Of a DNA stretch of 64,000 bases, positions 44,043 to 54,604 are shown piece after piece (position 1 is the stretch's first letter; every line of letters begins with the position of its first letter). The DNA is from Cadophora sp. MPI-SDFR-AT-0126. Lineage: Eukaryota; Ascomycota; Leotiomycetes; Helotiales; Ploettnerulaceae. The notes under the pieces are model-generated. The model did not search any database and was not told where the DNA came from. It was given only the letters and a program-made list of their open reading frames with translations. Where the stretch lies: the NCBI GenBank assembly GCA_020747065.1, contig JAGMVK010000001.1:2480001-2544000 (forward strand), read 5' to 3'. Made by a program: the position numbers and the translations under genes.

Positions 44043-46910
44043 TTATGCGAGATAATTGTAAGTTGGTACCGGCGCATCCTCAACACGCTCTAGGTATTCG
44101 CGCTCGATCAAGCTCTCCACACGCTTTTTCATCATGTTGATGTTTGGATTGAAGCGTTGGGCGAGCTGGGCGATAACTTCGCTGAAGAGCATTTGGTGGG
44201 TTGATGTCTTACGAGCCCTGTGGAATGAATTAATATGAAATGCAGCAGCAAAGATAATTGGGTGACCTACTTCATGATACGGACAATGACAGTGTCAATC
44301 ACATATCCTCGATGCTCGTCATTGCGGTCCTCTGTGTCCTTACGTTCGTCATCACCTTCAACCTTGTTGACTGCGCCGACCATGACCGGCGCCTTGATCT
44401 TCACTGCCTTGCTTGTGAAGCTGGCATTGAAGCTGAACTTGTCTCCGGGCTTCGGTAACTCCTTGTTCGCAGGGTCCTTGGTCAGAACTCTGGCTTTGGG
44501 TAGTACAGATAGGGTGTACAGCATTCGTGAGAGATCTCCGGGAGGAATGTTGGTTGATTGTTGAATCGCCTCATAACTTAATGTTTCGCCATCGGCTAAG
44601 TCATTAAAGAGCAGTAAGATGATCATGCCGTACGTAGGAACATTCAACTCATGTCGTCGTTCACGACCAAGAGCTCCCTCCTTGCCTGGAATTTTAGGGA
44701 ACACGCATTTGATGTCGGCGCTACCAAGGAAACCCAGCCAGGTCAACTTTCTACCATTCCGTTCCTTGAGATAGAATTTCTTAAATGATTCCTGAAGATT
44801 CGTAATCTCAGTCGGCCAGGAACAGGATATTGGTGTGCCGTCTTCTCCTCTGGAACTTGCTCCACCCATCGATTCCATTGGCCAGTAATTGGTAGTGAGA
44901 ACATTGATCCCAAGGTCAACTTGTTTGCGATCCAAGTCACCCAGTCCTTGAATGTGGCTACGATATCCAGCTGTCAAATCGTCGGACATGGTCATATCCT
45001 TGAACATTCCCTCCAACTTGGTGGTGAAGGCGTTACCGATTTCGAGCTTCATCCGAGAAATCATCTGCTTCTCAACATCGGCACTCTCAGACTTCCCGTG
45101 TAGTAATCTTCTAGCAAGATGCTTCTTGTAATATCGCTCGAACATGTCCTTATCCTGGATGTATCTCAATAGTGTCGTCGCCTTATCGAGGACAACCTCA
45201 ATCTCGGTCTCGGTCTTTCCTTTAATCCCGCGCTTCAGGTTGTCATCAATGAACAACGAAACATATTCTGAGCATCTGGGGAAGAGATTGATGAAATCGG
45301 AAAAGCTCTTGGTGAGAGCACTTTGGAGGATCAGATCTTCTGACAGACAGTTCTTCCACATCGTATCAAATTTGTCCTTCAGAGTCAACACTTCATCCAC
45401 CCATCTGATGGCAGCAGCTGTCTGCTTTGCAGCAGCACTCTGCTTTGGTGCTTTTGACTTGTCGCCTCCTTCAGCTTCGCCTTCCTCAGGCTGAGCAGCA
45501 GGAGCTGGAGCAGATTCGGCTTCCGTAATGGTCTTGTTGATTTCTGAACCCAGCTCAACTACGCGTGCCTGCAGAGCAATCTTGAGCGGCCCTTTGGATG
45601 GGTCCACACGCGAAATGAGTTGATATAAAAGTGTCAAGTCTTCATATTTGTCATTCTCGATCATGGCTTTGATTCCACTGCCCTCCATAGCAAGAAAGTC
45701 TGTCAAGTGGGCGCTAATCATCTCATTTTCCACGACTTTCGCAATTTTCGCACTGGTGAGCATCGAAATCGTTGTTTGGCATCGAACCTCCTCCTCTGCT
45801 AATCTTTTCCGGGTCTGTCGAAGCCAGGTGCTTGCGTCTGACTCTCGAAGAAGCTTTATGCATTCAGTTTTGTAGTGCTCTGTGGCGTTTGCTAGGAATG
45901 CGACCTCGAAAACCGTGGTGTACAGCTTCTCAGTCTCATTCTCCTCGTCCGATTCATAGAGCCCTTCAAGCATGTACACACATGAGCGGATCAAGGTCTT
46001 GTCGATCACATCCCCATCTCTTTCCATACCGATCTGGTCAAGGAGGACTGAATTCAGGATATCGAAGATTATTAAGCCACCTTCCGAGATTTGCGATCGA
46101 AGAACATGCTCGCGGAACAGTCCCATGGATGTGGTGAAGATGGAAGGTTTTCGATTGTCCATGCAATACACTCGGTCCATATACATCAGAACATCAGTGG
46201 TCATGTTCATGGTGGTTATGTGATCTTCCCAAGCAGCTTTCAGCCCCCTCAAGAACTCCTCCCCAGTCATTCTACGCTCGTTTGCCGTTACCCCAGACAC
46301 TCCACCCCGTGTGATATTGACCAAGTTGGGTGTAATGAGTTTCTGAATCTTGGGCATAACCTCCCCACCGAACCATTGCTCCTCAAACTCCTTGACGCGG
46401 TCATATAGCTTGTCGCCTTGCTTCTTTAGCACAATCTTGTATGACGCGCGGTAGATCTGCTCGAAAGACAACTGCGAGGCGTTCTTGGTATGGATTTCGC
46501 GAAGCGCCGAGCTCAGGATGTCCCACTGAGACTCGAAATCATTGTCGCCATGACCGCCGAGAGGATTCTAGAGAGATAAATGTATTAGCTAGAGTTCCCC
46601 CAAACCAGTACAGAGAGAAAATACAAGGCCCGCTGCACGACGACTCAATTCCATGCCACGTTCGAGCGCAGTACTTGCTGCAGCCTCGGACGCCATCTTG
46701 CCCAGCTTGTATATTTCGATCGTGGCAGAAAGTCGATCTCGTCCAAGTATTGAGTGGCAAATTGTAGAGTTCGGAGTGTAGAACAAGAGTTGGAGGAGTG
46801 GAAGTGGAAGGGGAAGATGAACTTGAAAGCATCTCGGTGGTGGGGTGAATCAGAACAGTGCATACCCTTCTAGGCGGTCTTATCTTGCCTCTCCCTCTCC
46901 CAGATATCAT
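44043..46910 (-). CDS. CUL3: cullin 3, scaffold of CRL3 ubiquitin ligases
   Basis: About 838 residues. The N-terminus (ISGRGRGKIRPPRR) is a separate 45-nt exon (46866-46910), spliced over a 298-nt intron to ESQWDILSSALREIHTKNAS and then LSFEQIYRASYKIVLKKQGD, which is the cullin-3 type N-terminal repeat that contacts BTB adaptors. The cullin homology domain follows (CSEYVSLFIDDNLKRG, FERYYKKHLARRLL, GTPISCSWPTEITNLQESF). The C-terminal winged-helix exon is 44043-44217, ending TYNYLA. The neddylation motif IVRIMKARK has its lysine (Lys781) codon split by the 44218-44270 intron. The insertion rich in Ala/Glu/Lys near residues 335-370 is a likely disordered loop. Cytosol and nucleus; binds RBX1 through the C-terminal part. 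Confidence 0.95.
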
Positions 46911-47778
46911 CTCTTCACCTTTGAACTTCGCGTCCCTTTTGCGATTTCTTCTGCGGGATCAACCCGAGTCTCACAACGCGTAGAAAGTGAGGGTTCCGCG
47001 GTCTGGTGGGGTCAGTGTAGCTCTAGAATGGGCGAGATCCGTTGTTAAGCCATAGAGCCTCCTTTGTGGTGTTTTGTAGTGGAAACGTCTTCAGCAAAGA
47101 AAGCAGATCGAAGATGATATGGACAATCTGGGTCTGGACTGGGCTGGACAAATTGCATAAAGTTTGGAGGGAAGGTGGGAATAATCCAGGGTGTTTGTAC
47201 TTGAGGCAGCCGACAAGCCAATGCTATCGTCTATCTCGGCCCGTTGTTTATCCGACGTCTCACGTGCAATCTATGTTAATAAGAACCACAAGACTTTCAC
47301 CTCGAAAGCTGTTTAAAATGTTGCGTCTTCTATTCTCTTCAATCTTGACATAGATCGGTAGCTTCAGATTGCTGAAAGAAGCTTAGATCGCAAAATTGCC
47401 CCCAAGGACTTTGTAACTTTTTCAGCCTCGTCTCTAAGCATCGAAGCCAGCGACACGACGTAATCACAAATGTCCCGCCATGGCGAACTTGATTATTCTT
47501 AAAGGACAGTGGAATCCTATCATTCAGCTAACTTTAAATGAGGAAAGTTCTTCAAAATCCCCTTAACGACGTTTGATGCTTCTCAATTCCAAACACCTTG
47601 GCTCGATCCTGGCTTAAAGATACCCAAAACAGCTTAGCCTGCCAAGACCTCAAAGACCCCGGATTTTTGTTTCCAAAGCCTCGCCACTTCAGCCTCATGC
47701 AAGCTCTCGAGCTTTCTTCTCTCAACTTCCAACTTTCGTATCACCAACAACTACGTTCATAACCACAACCCATGCAAT
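46911..47778. promoter_or_regulatory. divergent CUL3/ZIM17 intergenic region
   Basis: Shared promoter region of about 870 bases with no convincing gene. Confidence 0.5.
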
Positions 47779-48443
47779 ATGGCACCTCTACAAACACCCT
47801 TCTCCGCTCTACGGTCCCTGACCCGTCTATCACCTCTCAACAGGCCATTTCCCCGACAAAGCCAACTCCCTCGACTTCACGCCAAACATCAACACCTCCC
47901 CCTACCACTCACCCGTTGCCCACTCCCAAGATCCTACTCCACCTCCTCACCCCCCTCTCCGCGCCCTCACACATCTTCCCACAAACCCCGCGCCCCGCGG
48001 CCCTCCCCTCAACAACCACACCAAATCCCCGTCCCACCTCCAAAACCAGAATACGAAATGACATTCACCTGCACACCCTGCAGCACGCGCAGTACACACC
48101 GAGTCAGCAAACAGGGGTACCACAAAGGCAGCGTGTTGATTACGTGTCCGGAATGTAAGAATAGACATGTTATCAGTGATCATTTGGGGGTATGTTATAA
48201 TTGTGAAAGAAAGAAACAAAAAGGAAAGGGAAACGCTAATATTTCCTTTCGTAGATCTTCGGCGATCGCAAATTGACGATCGAAGATTTGATGCGCGAGC
48301 AAGGACAGCTGGTCAAGAGAGGGACGTTGAGTGAAGATGGGAATCTGGAGTTTTGGGCTGATGGGTCGACGACTACGAGGGTGAAGGAGAGGGGGCAGAG
48401 TGTTGATGGGGAAAAGGAAGAGAAGGGAGATGGCGGGGCGTGA
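47779..48443 (+). CDS. ZIM17: mitochondrial DNL zinc-finger chaperone (ZIM17/HEP1)
   Basis: Keeps mitochondrial Hsp70 soluble in the matrix. About 199 residues. The N-terminal 60 residues are rich in Arg, Ser, Leu and Pro with almost no acidic residue, a typical mitochondrial presequence. The zinc ribbon has [10 protein letters not shown] and [17 protein letters not shown] with two CxxC pairs, followed over a 65-nt intron (48190-48254) by [18 protein letters not shown], the conserved segment after the DNL finger. The C-terminus is acidic and Gly-rich. An overlapping frame starting at 47772 is a shadow. Conservation over the finger makes the call firm. Confidence 0.95.
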
Positions 48444-49039
48444 TACATTTTGTGATCCTCTGCAGAATAATGGTGAACGCAGGATGAAGTGGGACTCTGT
48501 TGCAATAAAAGAGGACGAGTTTGGTGTACAGAGAAGGGGGGTGCAATTCCAAAGCGAGAGATCCGGCGATATACGGCGATTTAAGATGGAGAAATTTCAT
48601 CCTACGACCGACACCTTTGGTCCATGGTCTGGCAGCGTACACCCGAACCGAGGGGAACAGATGTACACATGTCGAGAGGGATAGATCTGATTTAGCGGCA
48701 TTGGGACCGAAGGCGTTCAGGAAGGGTCATGTCCAAGGTTATCTGTATAATCACAACTCATGTACCATTTATAGAGTCCAAGTAGCAAAAATAGGAAGCA
48801 CGCCTGTAAGAGCAGCTTTTTCGATTGCGTCCTGATCCACTTCTAGGTTCAATCCCTCATAATACATCCCATCCCATGCTGTCCTGAAAGCCACCAGCCA
48901 TGCTCAATATAGTACAACTAACGCCATTACTAGAGCCTTTTGGGACCCCGTTCAACCAAAAACCAAGCCTCTAGAATCCTGTATATAAAACGCTGTAAGT
49001 CTCCTCTACCGTCCGCACCTCAAGCAAATCTTATCTTCT
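48444..49039. other. convergent 3' flanks of ZIM17 and SNF2 gene
   Basis: No gene; small frames only. Confidence 0.5.
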
Positions 49040-52000
49040 TTACAACCTTATCCCCGCTCCGGTCGCCAGGACTAGGATTTTCTTAATACCGTCCTTGCCT
49101 TCACCTCCATCTCCTTCACCCTCACCTCCGCCAACATCAGCAAACCCAACTTTCCGCTTTCCCTTCGCCTTCTCGCTCATACCCTCGCCGTTTCCAGGAT
49201 TCTCACCGTCACCGCTGAATTTGATAGCAGAGCCCACCTTGAGCTTCGTTTCAATCTTGCTCTTCTGCTTGCCTTTGCCGTCTGGACTATCACCCAGGAT
49301 CAAGTCTTGATCTGGGTCAGCAATTTTTGTGACGCCACGTCCGAAAAGCAATCTTGGAGTCTTTAGTTTAGCCATCTGCTCTGGCTCTCTCCTACTTTCC
49401 TCCCCGGTCTCCCCATTGCTTCGGCCCTCACCTCCCAAATCGAGGAATCTCACATTCCGGATCCAATCGTACATCGTACGATCATCCAAGATAGTCTTGC
49501 AAGAGTTATGTTCCTCTGTACTCAACTCCTTCCTCCTCTCCAGAATCACCTCCTCAATACTCCCCATCAAGACCAAAGTCTCAACATACACGGGTTTCGT
49601 CTGACCGATCCTATGAGCCCGCTTAACAGCCTGAGCTTCGACTTGAGGCGAGAATACTGGATTGATGAAGTAGACTCTACTGGCGGATGACATGTCGAGG
49701 CCGAAAGCGGCTTGGCTGACGTCCATCAAGAGGACCCTGAACACTTCGCTTTGGTTGAAAGTTACCACGTATTGGCTTCTTCGGGCTGAGGACAGGGTTT
49801 TGGCGTAGATGAGATGCTTGATGCCTAGACATTCGAGGGCTTGTGCGATGTAGTAAGCGACGTTGTCGGCTTCGTAGAAGATGAGGATTTTCTCTGTTGA
49901 CGAATACTGCGTTACGGCGTCCATGAGATAGGAAAGCTTGGCAGATGCCGTGGATATTATTTCTGCCGTCGTCAGAGGCGAAGATGCGTCTAGCGTGCCT
50001 GAGATGTCCGGCTTGGAGGAATTTTTAAGCGCGGACTTGGGTTTAAGCTGGGCATCGAGCTGTTTTTGAATAGTAGCGTCATCTTCATCTTCATCGTCAT
50101 CGTCATTGGCAATTTCAATGGCATCGATGTTGAGCAGGTCTGATTCAGATGATCTGCTTGCCCGCATTGTGGCAGAGAGTGACGTCCGAGGTCGTTTCCG
50201 AGTACTAGACTCATCTCCAATCGTGACACCGCCAGCGAGCGTTGGAGCCACGTTTACCGCTTTCTTCACTCCATTTGCATCCCTAAACTTCCGTTTTCGA
50301 GGCTTGGGTGACTGAGGTCGTAATGCTAGACTTGCAGCCATCATGGCTTCATTTCCAGCATCAACAAGGTCCTCTGTGGGATCTTCTTTGTAAAGCTGCG
50401 TCTCCACGAACTTCTGAGCGGCATGAACCATAGTAGCTCCCATCAAAGTCGGGTTACCAGGTTCATGAAGAAGAGACCATGCAATTCTGATGTCGTCAGG
50501 GAGCTCATTTTCAATATGCATGGGCATTTCGTGGTATTCAGAAATAACTTTTGAGATATTGTTGGTGAGAACATGCTCTCCTTGCTTGATAGCTTCTAGA
50601 AGTAGAGCTTCATCTTCGGGCGTGATGGGCACTTTCCTGTCGCGGAGGAAGTCTTTTGCGTTTTCAATTGTATTCGTGATATGCTCAATTTCAAAGCCTG
50701 ACCAGAAGAAAGAAGCTTGTCGGAGATTTGATACCAGCTGTTGTAGATTCTTCCTCTGCCGCGGATGGAAGAAATAATCAGCGTCCTTTCGCTCAGAAGT
50801 GACGGCGTTTCCAACTATCATCATACTAAAGGTATTGAGGGACAATTTGTTTTGCATCGACCCTTCCAGAAAAACAAGGTTCTGGTGTAAGGGAGGAAGC
50901 GCGACCTCGAGTTCGACATCACACTGCTGGTGACGGATAATCATGCCCTCTAGAGTGGCTCTCAGGCAGTCTAGGTTGCCTCGGCTTTTGGAACCATGAC
51001 GAGGTTGCATTATCAAGTGAGACCACGATGCGTAATCATTATCTTCCGGACGATTGGCCCAAGGTCTTGCCTTAAGATACGATGAGGCAATATTGCCAAG
51101 TTTCTCGATGTCTTTGCGTTCTTGCTTATGGTACATACTCAACTCTTTGCTTGAGGTCTGCGAAGAACGTTCGGATTTTGGGATGTTCAACAAGGTAGAT
51201 ACCGCCCTAAGAGATATATTTTCAGAACCGGACGGAGTGTTCGATGACGAGGGTGTGTCTTCTCGTGAAGTTGTCTGCGAGCTTCCAATCCCAACTTCTG
51301 CTCCGTAGAGTCCCTTTGTAGGTGTTCCTGACACAATCCACCTTGCTGATACTTGCAAGAAGTCAACAACAGCACTTGCCTCGGTCCGCGAGGAGCTGGA
51401 CGAATTACCAAATGTGTGGCCTTCGTCAACAATCAAGCGCTTGAAGTGTAGGTCTTTCAGAGGTGAATGATAGACTTTCTTGACGGTAGCCGTTCGGCCA
51501 GGTTGACCTCCATTCAAAAATTCCTGCCGAGATGTCGAACTAGAATGATCGTTGTCGTCTACCTCATATGCTGCTTCCTTGTCGAACCTCTGCTTGCTGA
51601 AAAGGATAATGTCGTAGTCAACAAGCGCATTGGCGGGAGGTAAAACATCCGACATCGCCTTTATAACCAACACCTTCAATCCTGTCGTATGTTTCTTGAT
51701 CTCATGCTGCCATTGTTGAATCAGATTAGCAGGGGCTACTACAATGGTAGCTGAGGTCAGAAGAATCTTCCTAGGAGCGACAACCGTCGGATTTCTTGAC
51801 TGCCGTCGTGGACTTGGAGATGGGAGCATATAGAAACCTGTATTATTGCCTAGAGCGTCTCGGCAACGATCGAATCGATATCCTTCTTGAGATTCTAGAG
51901 CAGCAAGTTGACGTTTCCATGGTACTCCAAGACGACCGAGGGCAGCTGCAGCCATATTCATCATGGATGCTGTCTTCTTCCTTACGGGGAAGGTCCCAGC

Positions 52001-52942
52001 CAAATACTCGGCAGGTATCTGAGATGTTGCATCTCGGGTTGCCATAATCAGGCCTAGGCAGATCAAAGTCTTTCCCAACCCCATAGTCTCGGCGCAAATT
52101 CCGCCTCGAGCTGCTTCATAGGTACGTGCCTCCCGGAAACAAGATCCACTATCTATGTCGCAATACCAAGTCATTCCTCTCTGATCTACAATCTGTCTGA
52201 GTCGTGGGTCTAATAATTGAGCTGGATTCGATTCGCGTTGAAGCATAAGTGCAGCTGACCGTCGCTGATATTTATACATGTCGGTCTTCAGCCCCTCAAT
52301 GTCACTGTCCAGAATCTGGTACATAGCAGTCCTGGCATACGGATCCGAGACCAAGTTTGGTTCCGGGTTAGGAGATGGGAGGGTATTAAACAATTGAAAT
52401 AACGAAGGCTCCTCCGCCAATGTATCCAGATCCAAAGAAGGGTCCACGTGACATATTTGGGACTCCTCAAGCCATTGGCCATTCCACGTAACAGTAGATA
52501 CATCGATTTGACTGAGGAGCAGCAGCAATGTCTTACGCAATGATGGAATATTTCGATTGATCACTGAACGTCCGACATCGTCTGGCAAGATATAGACTCG
52601 GATCTGGCCATGGATCGCATCATTGGCTTTGAACTCTAAGCGTATCCACTGTAAGTTGTAGAGACTGACGAAAGGTTGGAGAAGCGAGGTGCTGAAAAGA
52701 GCTTTTTGTACAGATGTCTCTATGAAGCTTTGACCAGCTGAACGATGTGCTTCTGGAGGTTGCGCAACTGATTGCCACTGTGAGCATCGTTGCCATGCAT
52801 CAAGCGTGATGCTGGAGTCAAGCCGTGAGATGCGCAAGCAGCCAGCTGCAATGTACTTCGCAATGTCGACCTTGAAATAATCTGGGGTTGCAACTGATTG
52901 TGTCTGGCTGAATCTAGAAGCTGAGTTCGTTGTGGTGGCCAT
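49040..52942 (-). CDS. SNF2-family ATPase/helicase
   Basis: 1300-residue single-exon nuclear ATPase. Walker A is AETMGLGKT (residues 284-292). The next helicase motifs are TIVVAPANLIQQW, LIVDEGHTFG (DEGH in place of the usual DEAH) and WIVSGTPTKGL. The C-terminal RecA half has EKILIFYEADNVAYYIAQAL, VLLMDVSQAAFGLDMSSASR and the SNF2 box QAVKRAHRIGQ. Between the two halves lies a large insertion with a basic NLS-like patch (KPRKRKFRD) and an acidic run (NDDDDEDEDD). I see no RING finger or chromodomain, in contrast to RAD5/RAD16. The N-terminal 220 residues are fungal-specific and unassigned. Likely chromatin remodelling or repair; subfamily uncertain. Confidence 0.9.
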   Translation of the reverse strand: MATTTNSASRFSQTQSVATPDYFKVDIAKYIAAGCLRISRLDSSITLDAWQRCSQWQSVAQPPEAHRSAGQSFIETSVQKALFSTSLLQPFVSLYNLQWIRLEFKANDAIHGQIRVYILPDDVGRSVINRNIPSLRKTLLLLLSQIDVSTVTWNGQWLEESQICHVDPSLDLDTLAEEPSLFQLFNTLPSPNPEPNLVSDPYARTAMYQILDSDIEGLKTDMYKYQRRSAALMLQRESNPAQLLDPRLRQIVDQRGMTWYCDIDSGSCFREARTYEAARGGICAETMGLGKTLICLGLIMATRDATSQIPAEYLAGTFPVRKKTASMMNMAAAALGRLGVPWKRQLAALESQEGYRFDRCRDALGNNTGFYMLPSPSPRRQSRNPTVVAPRKILLTSATIVVAPANLIQQWQHEIKKHTTGLKVLVIKAMSDVLPPANALVDYDIILFSKQRFDKEAAYEVDDNDHSSSTSRQEFLNGGQPGRTATVKKVYHSPLKDLHFKRLIVDEGHTFGNSSSSSRTEASAVVDFLQVSARWIVSGTPTKGLYGAEVGIGSSQTTSREDTPSSSNTPSGSENISLRAVSTLLNIPKSERSSQTSSKELSMYHKQERKDIEKLGNIASSYLKARPWANRPEDNDYASWSHLIMQPRHGSKSRGNLDCLRATLEGMIIRHQQCDVELEVALPPLHQNLVFLEGSMQNKLSLNTFSMMIVGNAVTSERKDADYFFHPRQRKNLQQLVSNLRQASFFWSGFEIEHITNTIENAKDFLRDRKVPITPEDEALLLEAIKQGEHVLTNNISKVISEYHEMPMHIENELPDDIRIAWSLLHEPGNPTLMGATMVHAAQKFVETQLYKEDPTEDLVDAGNEAMMAASLALRPQSPKPRKRKFRDANGVKKAVNVAPTLAGGVTIGDESSTRKRPRTSLSATMRASRSSESDLLNIDAIEIANDDDDEDEDDATIQKQLDAQLKPKSALKNSSKPDISGTLDASSPLTTAEIISTASAKLSYLMDAVTQYSSTEKILIFYEADNVAYYIAQALECLGIKHLIYAKTLSSARRSQYVVTFNQSEVFRVLLMDVSQAAFGLDMSSASRVYFINPVFSPQVEAQAVKRAHRIGQTKPVYVETLVLMGSIEEVILERRKELSTEEHNSCKTILDDRTMYDWIRNVRFLDLGGEGRSNGETGEESRREPEQMAKLKTPRLLFGRGVTKIADPDQDLILGDSPDGKGKQKSKIETKLKVGSAIKFSGDGENPGNGEGMSEKAKGKRKVGFADVGGGEGEGDGGEGKDGIKKILVLATGAGIRL

Positions 52943-53598
52943 GTCTGAGGTATTCTTGTGATGCCTGTATTGATGGCATTAGGCAGCAGATCAGTGGTTG
53001 GAGGAAGAATCGCAGGTGCACATCAGATAGAAGAAAAGAAATCTGTAATTAAGATAGTCGTTTCGCATATTATGTAGTCGATGAAAGAGAAAGAGACTTT
53101 TGGAGATCGATGGCCGTCTGTTTTGTTGTTGATGAAGAATGAGGAAATGGTGATGCATCGCTTTGATGTCTGTTCCCGTTCGCTTAGGCATGCCCCCGAG
53201 AGAGAGCACGCCAGTGCAATCTGATAAGATAAAAGTCACATGATCGAGATGGCCGGGAGTACGCGTCCTTGGCGAGACCTCAACACCCACCTGAAGTGAA
53301 TCAAGAAGTCAAATTTGACGGTTGTTCTTGCCATTCAAAGTTCTTAAGGGAGATAACAGATCACTCTGTCTCAATCTGACGTTGAGCATTGTAGCTATCA
53401 TTTGAGCCAAGTCTGAAGTCAACAGTACACGGAAGCAAGCGGCAGGTGAAAGTCGGAAACACTAACACGAAATCAACAACTCATGTAGGTAGGCAGGTAG
53501 ACTCTCCTTCAGAAGTATATTTGACAACCCGCCTCTTTCATCTCTCTCAAACTAAACTTGTTCGTCCTACCTTCAATACATAAATTCAAACCTGTATC
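52943..53598. other. SNF2 promoter region
   Basis: Non-coding upstream region; no supportable gene. Confidence 0.5.
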
Positions 53599-54070
53599 AT
53601 GGCATCCCCAACCATTCCAGGTCTCCGTCACCTCATTCCAGTCCACTCATCTAGTGCATCCGTGAGCTTCTGCTTCTCCAAATCCTGCACTCTCATACCT
53701 TTCCTGCAATCCGACATACTTCCTCAATCTCTCGCCTAGTTCTAGGAGAGCTATCTCTACCAGAAGTTCCTACGTCTCCATAACATACACTCAATCATTG
53801 TGCCTGTTTTACCCTGGAACGTCTTCTTTCCGAAAAAAAGAAAGAAAAAAGGAAAAAAGGGAAAAAAAAAATTTCTAACTCAAGGAGTAACAACTGACTT
53901 CAAATCTCAGAAACAATCCCAGCCTGGCTCGGCTTCGGTATGACCAGTGCATTGACGGGTTCTCTCTACTACTGAAGCACCGGCGACCTCTCGCATCGAC
54001 TTTACAGTTAAAGTGTACTATTCACGCTATCCCACTATGCATTCGACTACACCGTAAGTGTATCCATTCA
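53599..54070 (+). other. possible small multi-exon gene, unresolved
   Basis: An ATG at 53599 opens MASPTIPGLRHLIPVHSSSA and meets a good donor (GTGAGC) near 53661. Further downstream are a CTAAC branch and acceptor ending near 53910, then a donor GTATGA near 53937, an acceptor near 54010, and GTAAGT near 54052. This resembles a chain of short exons, like QCR9. No single combination of exons gave a protein I recognise, and phases do not settle one model. It could equally be a non-coding spliced transcript or chance. Confidence 0.25.
53834..53872 (+). repeat. polypurine A/G tract
   Basis: Thirty-nine bases of almost only A and G. It lies just before a CTAAC and acceptor-like sequence. Probably simple low-complexity DNA. 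Confidence 0.8.
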
Positions 54071-54604
54071 CTCAAGCTTCGTGTACTCCTCCAGCGCCTC
54101 ACTCTCTATCAATCACGTCTGAAATTCTCGTGAGGTCTCCCAAGTTGCCGAGAAGATCATGCATGGTCCACCGTAGGAGGCGCAGGATATGCAGAGGGTT
54201 TGGCTGCGGATTCATACGGCGAGGATGATTTGCTTGGGTTGACTTTGATGGTGTTTTGTTGCTGCGTTTTTGAATATGGGTGTCAAGTGATTTGAAGCAG
54301 TGAAGCATGGGGATCGGCGTTTACTTTGGACTTAAAAATTGTTCACTTTGCCCGATTTGCCGGGCGGGATTGTAGTCGAGATCTGGGTTACTGAAATGAA
54401 AACTGCTTATTGACTGCGAGCGAACTAAAAATGTATTCCATACTGGCCGATGTATAGTCACACTGCTCTCATAACATGCCTTTTCCCTTTCCCTTCAAGC
54501 CAAACCAAGATATATATTCTGTGATAGCATGTTGTTTTCAGTTCACCACCAGCGCAGTCTCAAAATGAAAACCTGGTATATACGCCCTGCTAGTCCTTCC
54601 CACC
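54071..54604. other. 3' flank of the mannosyltransferase gene
   Basis: No gene supported; a 69-codon minus-strand frame lacks features. Confidence 0.45.

Noticed and set aside
46539..46786. Small protein reading MASEAAASTALERG on the minus strand
   Set aside because: It lies inside the 298-nt first intron of CUL3, which joins two conserved exons.
48840..48870. tRNA-like T-loop GGTTCAATCCC
   Set aside because: No matching acceptor, D or anticodon stems around it.
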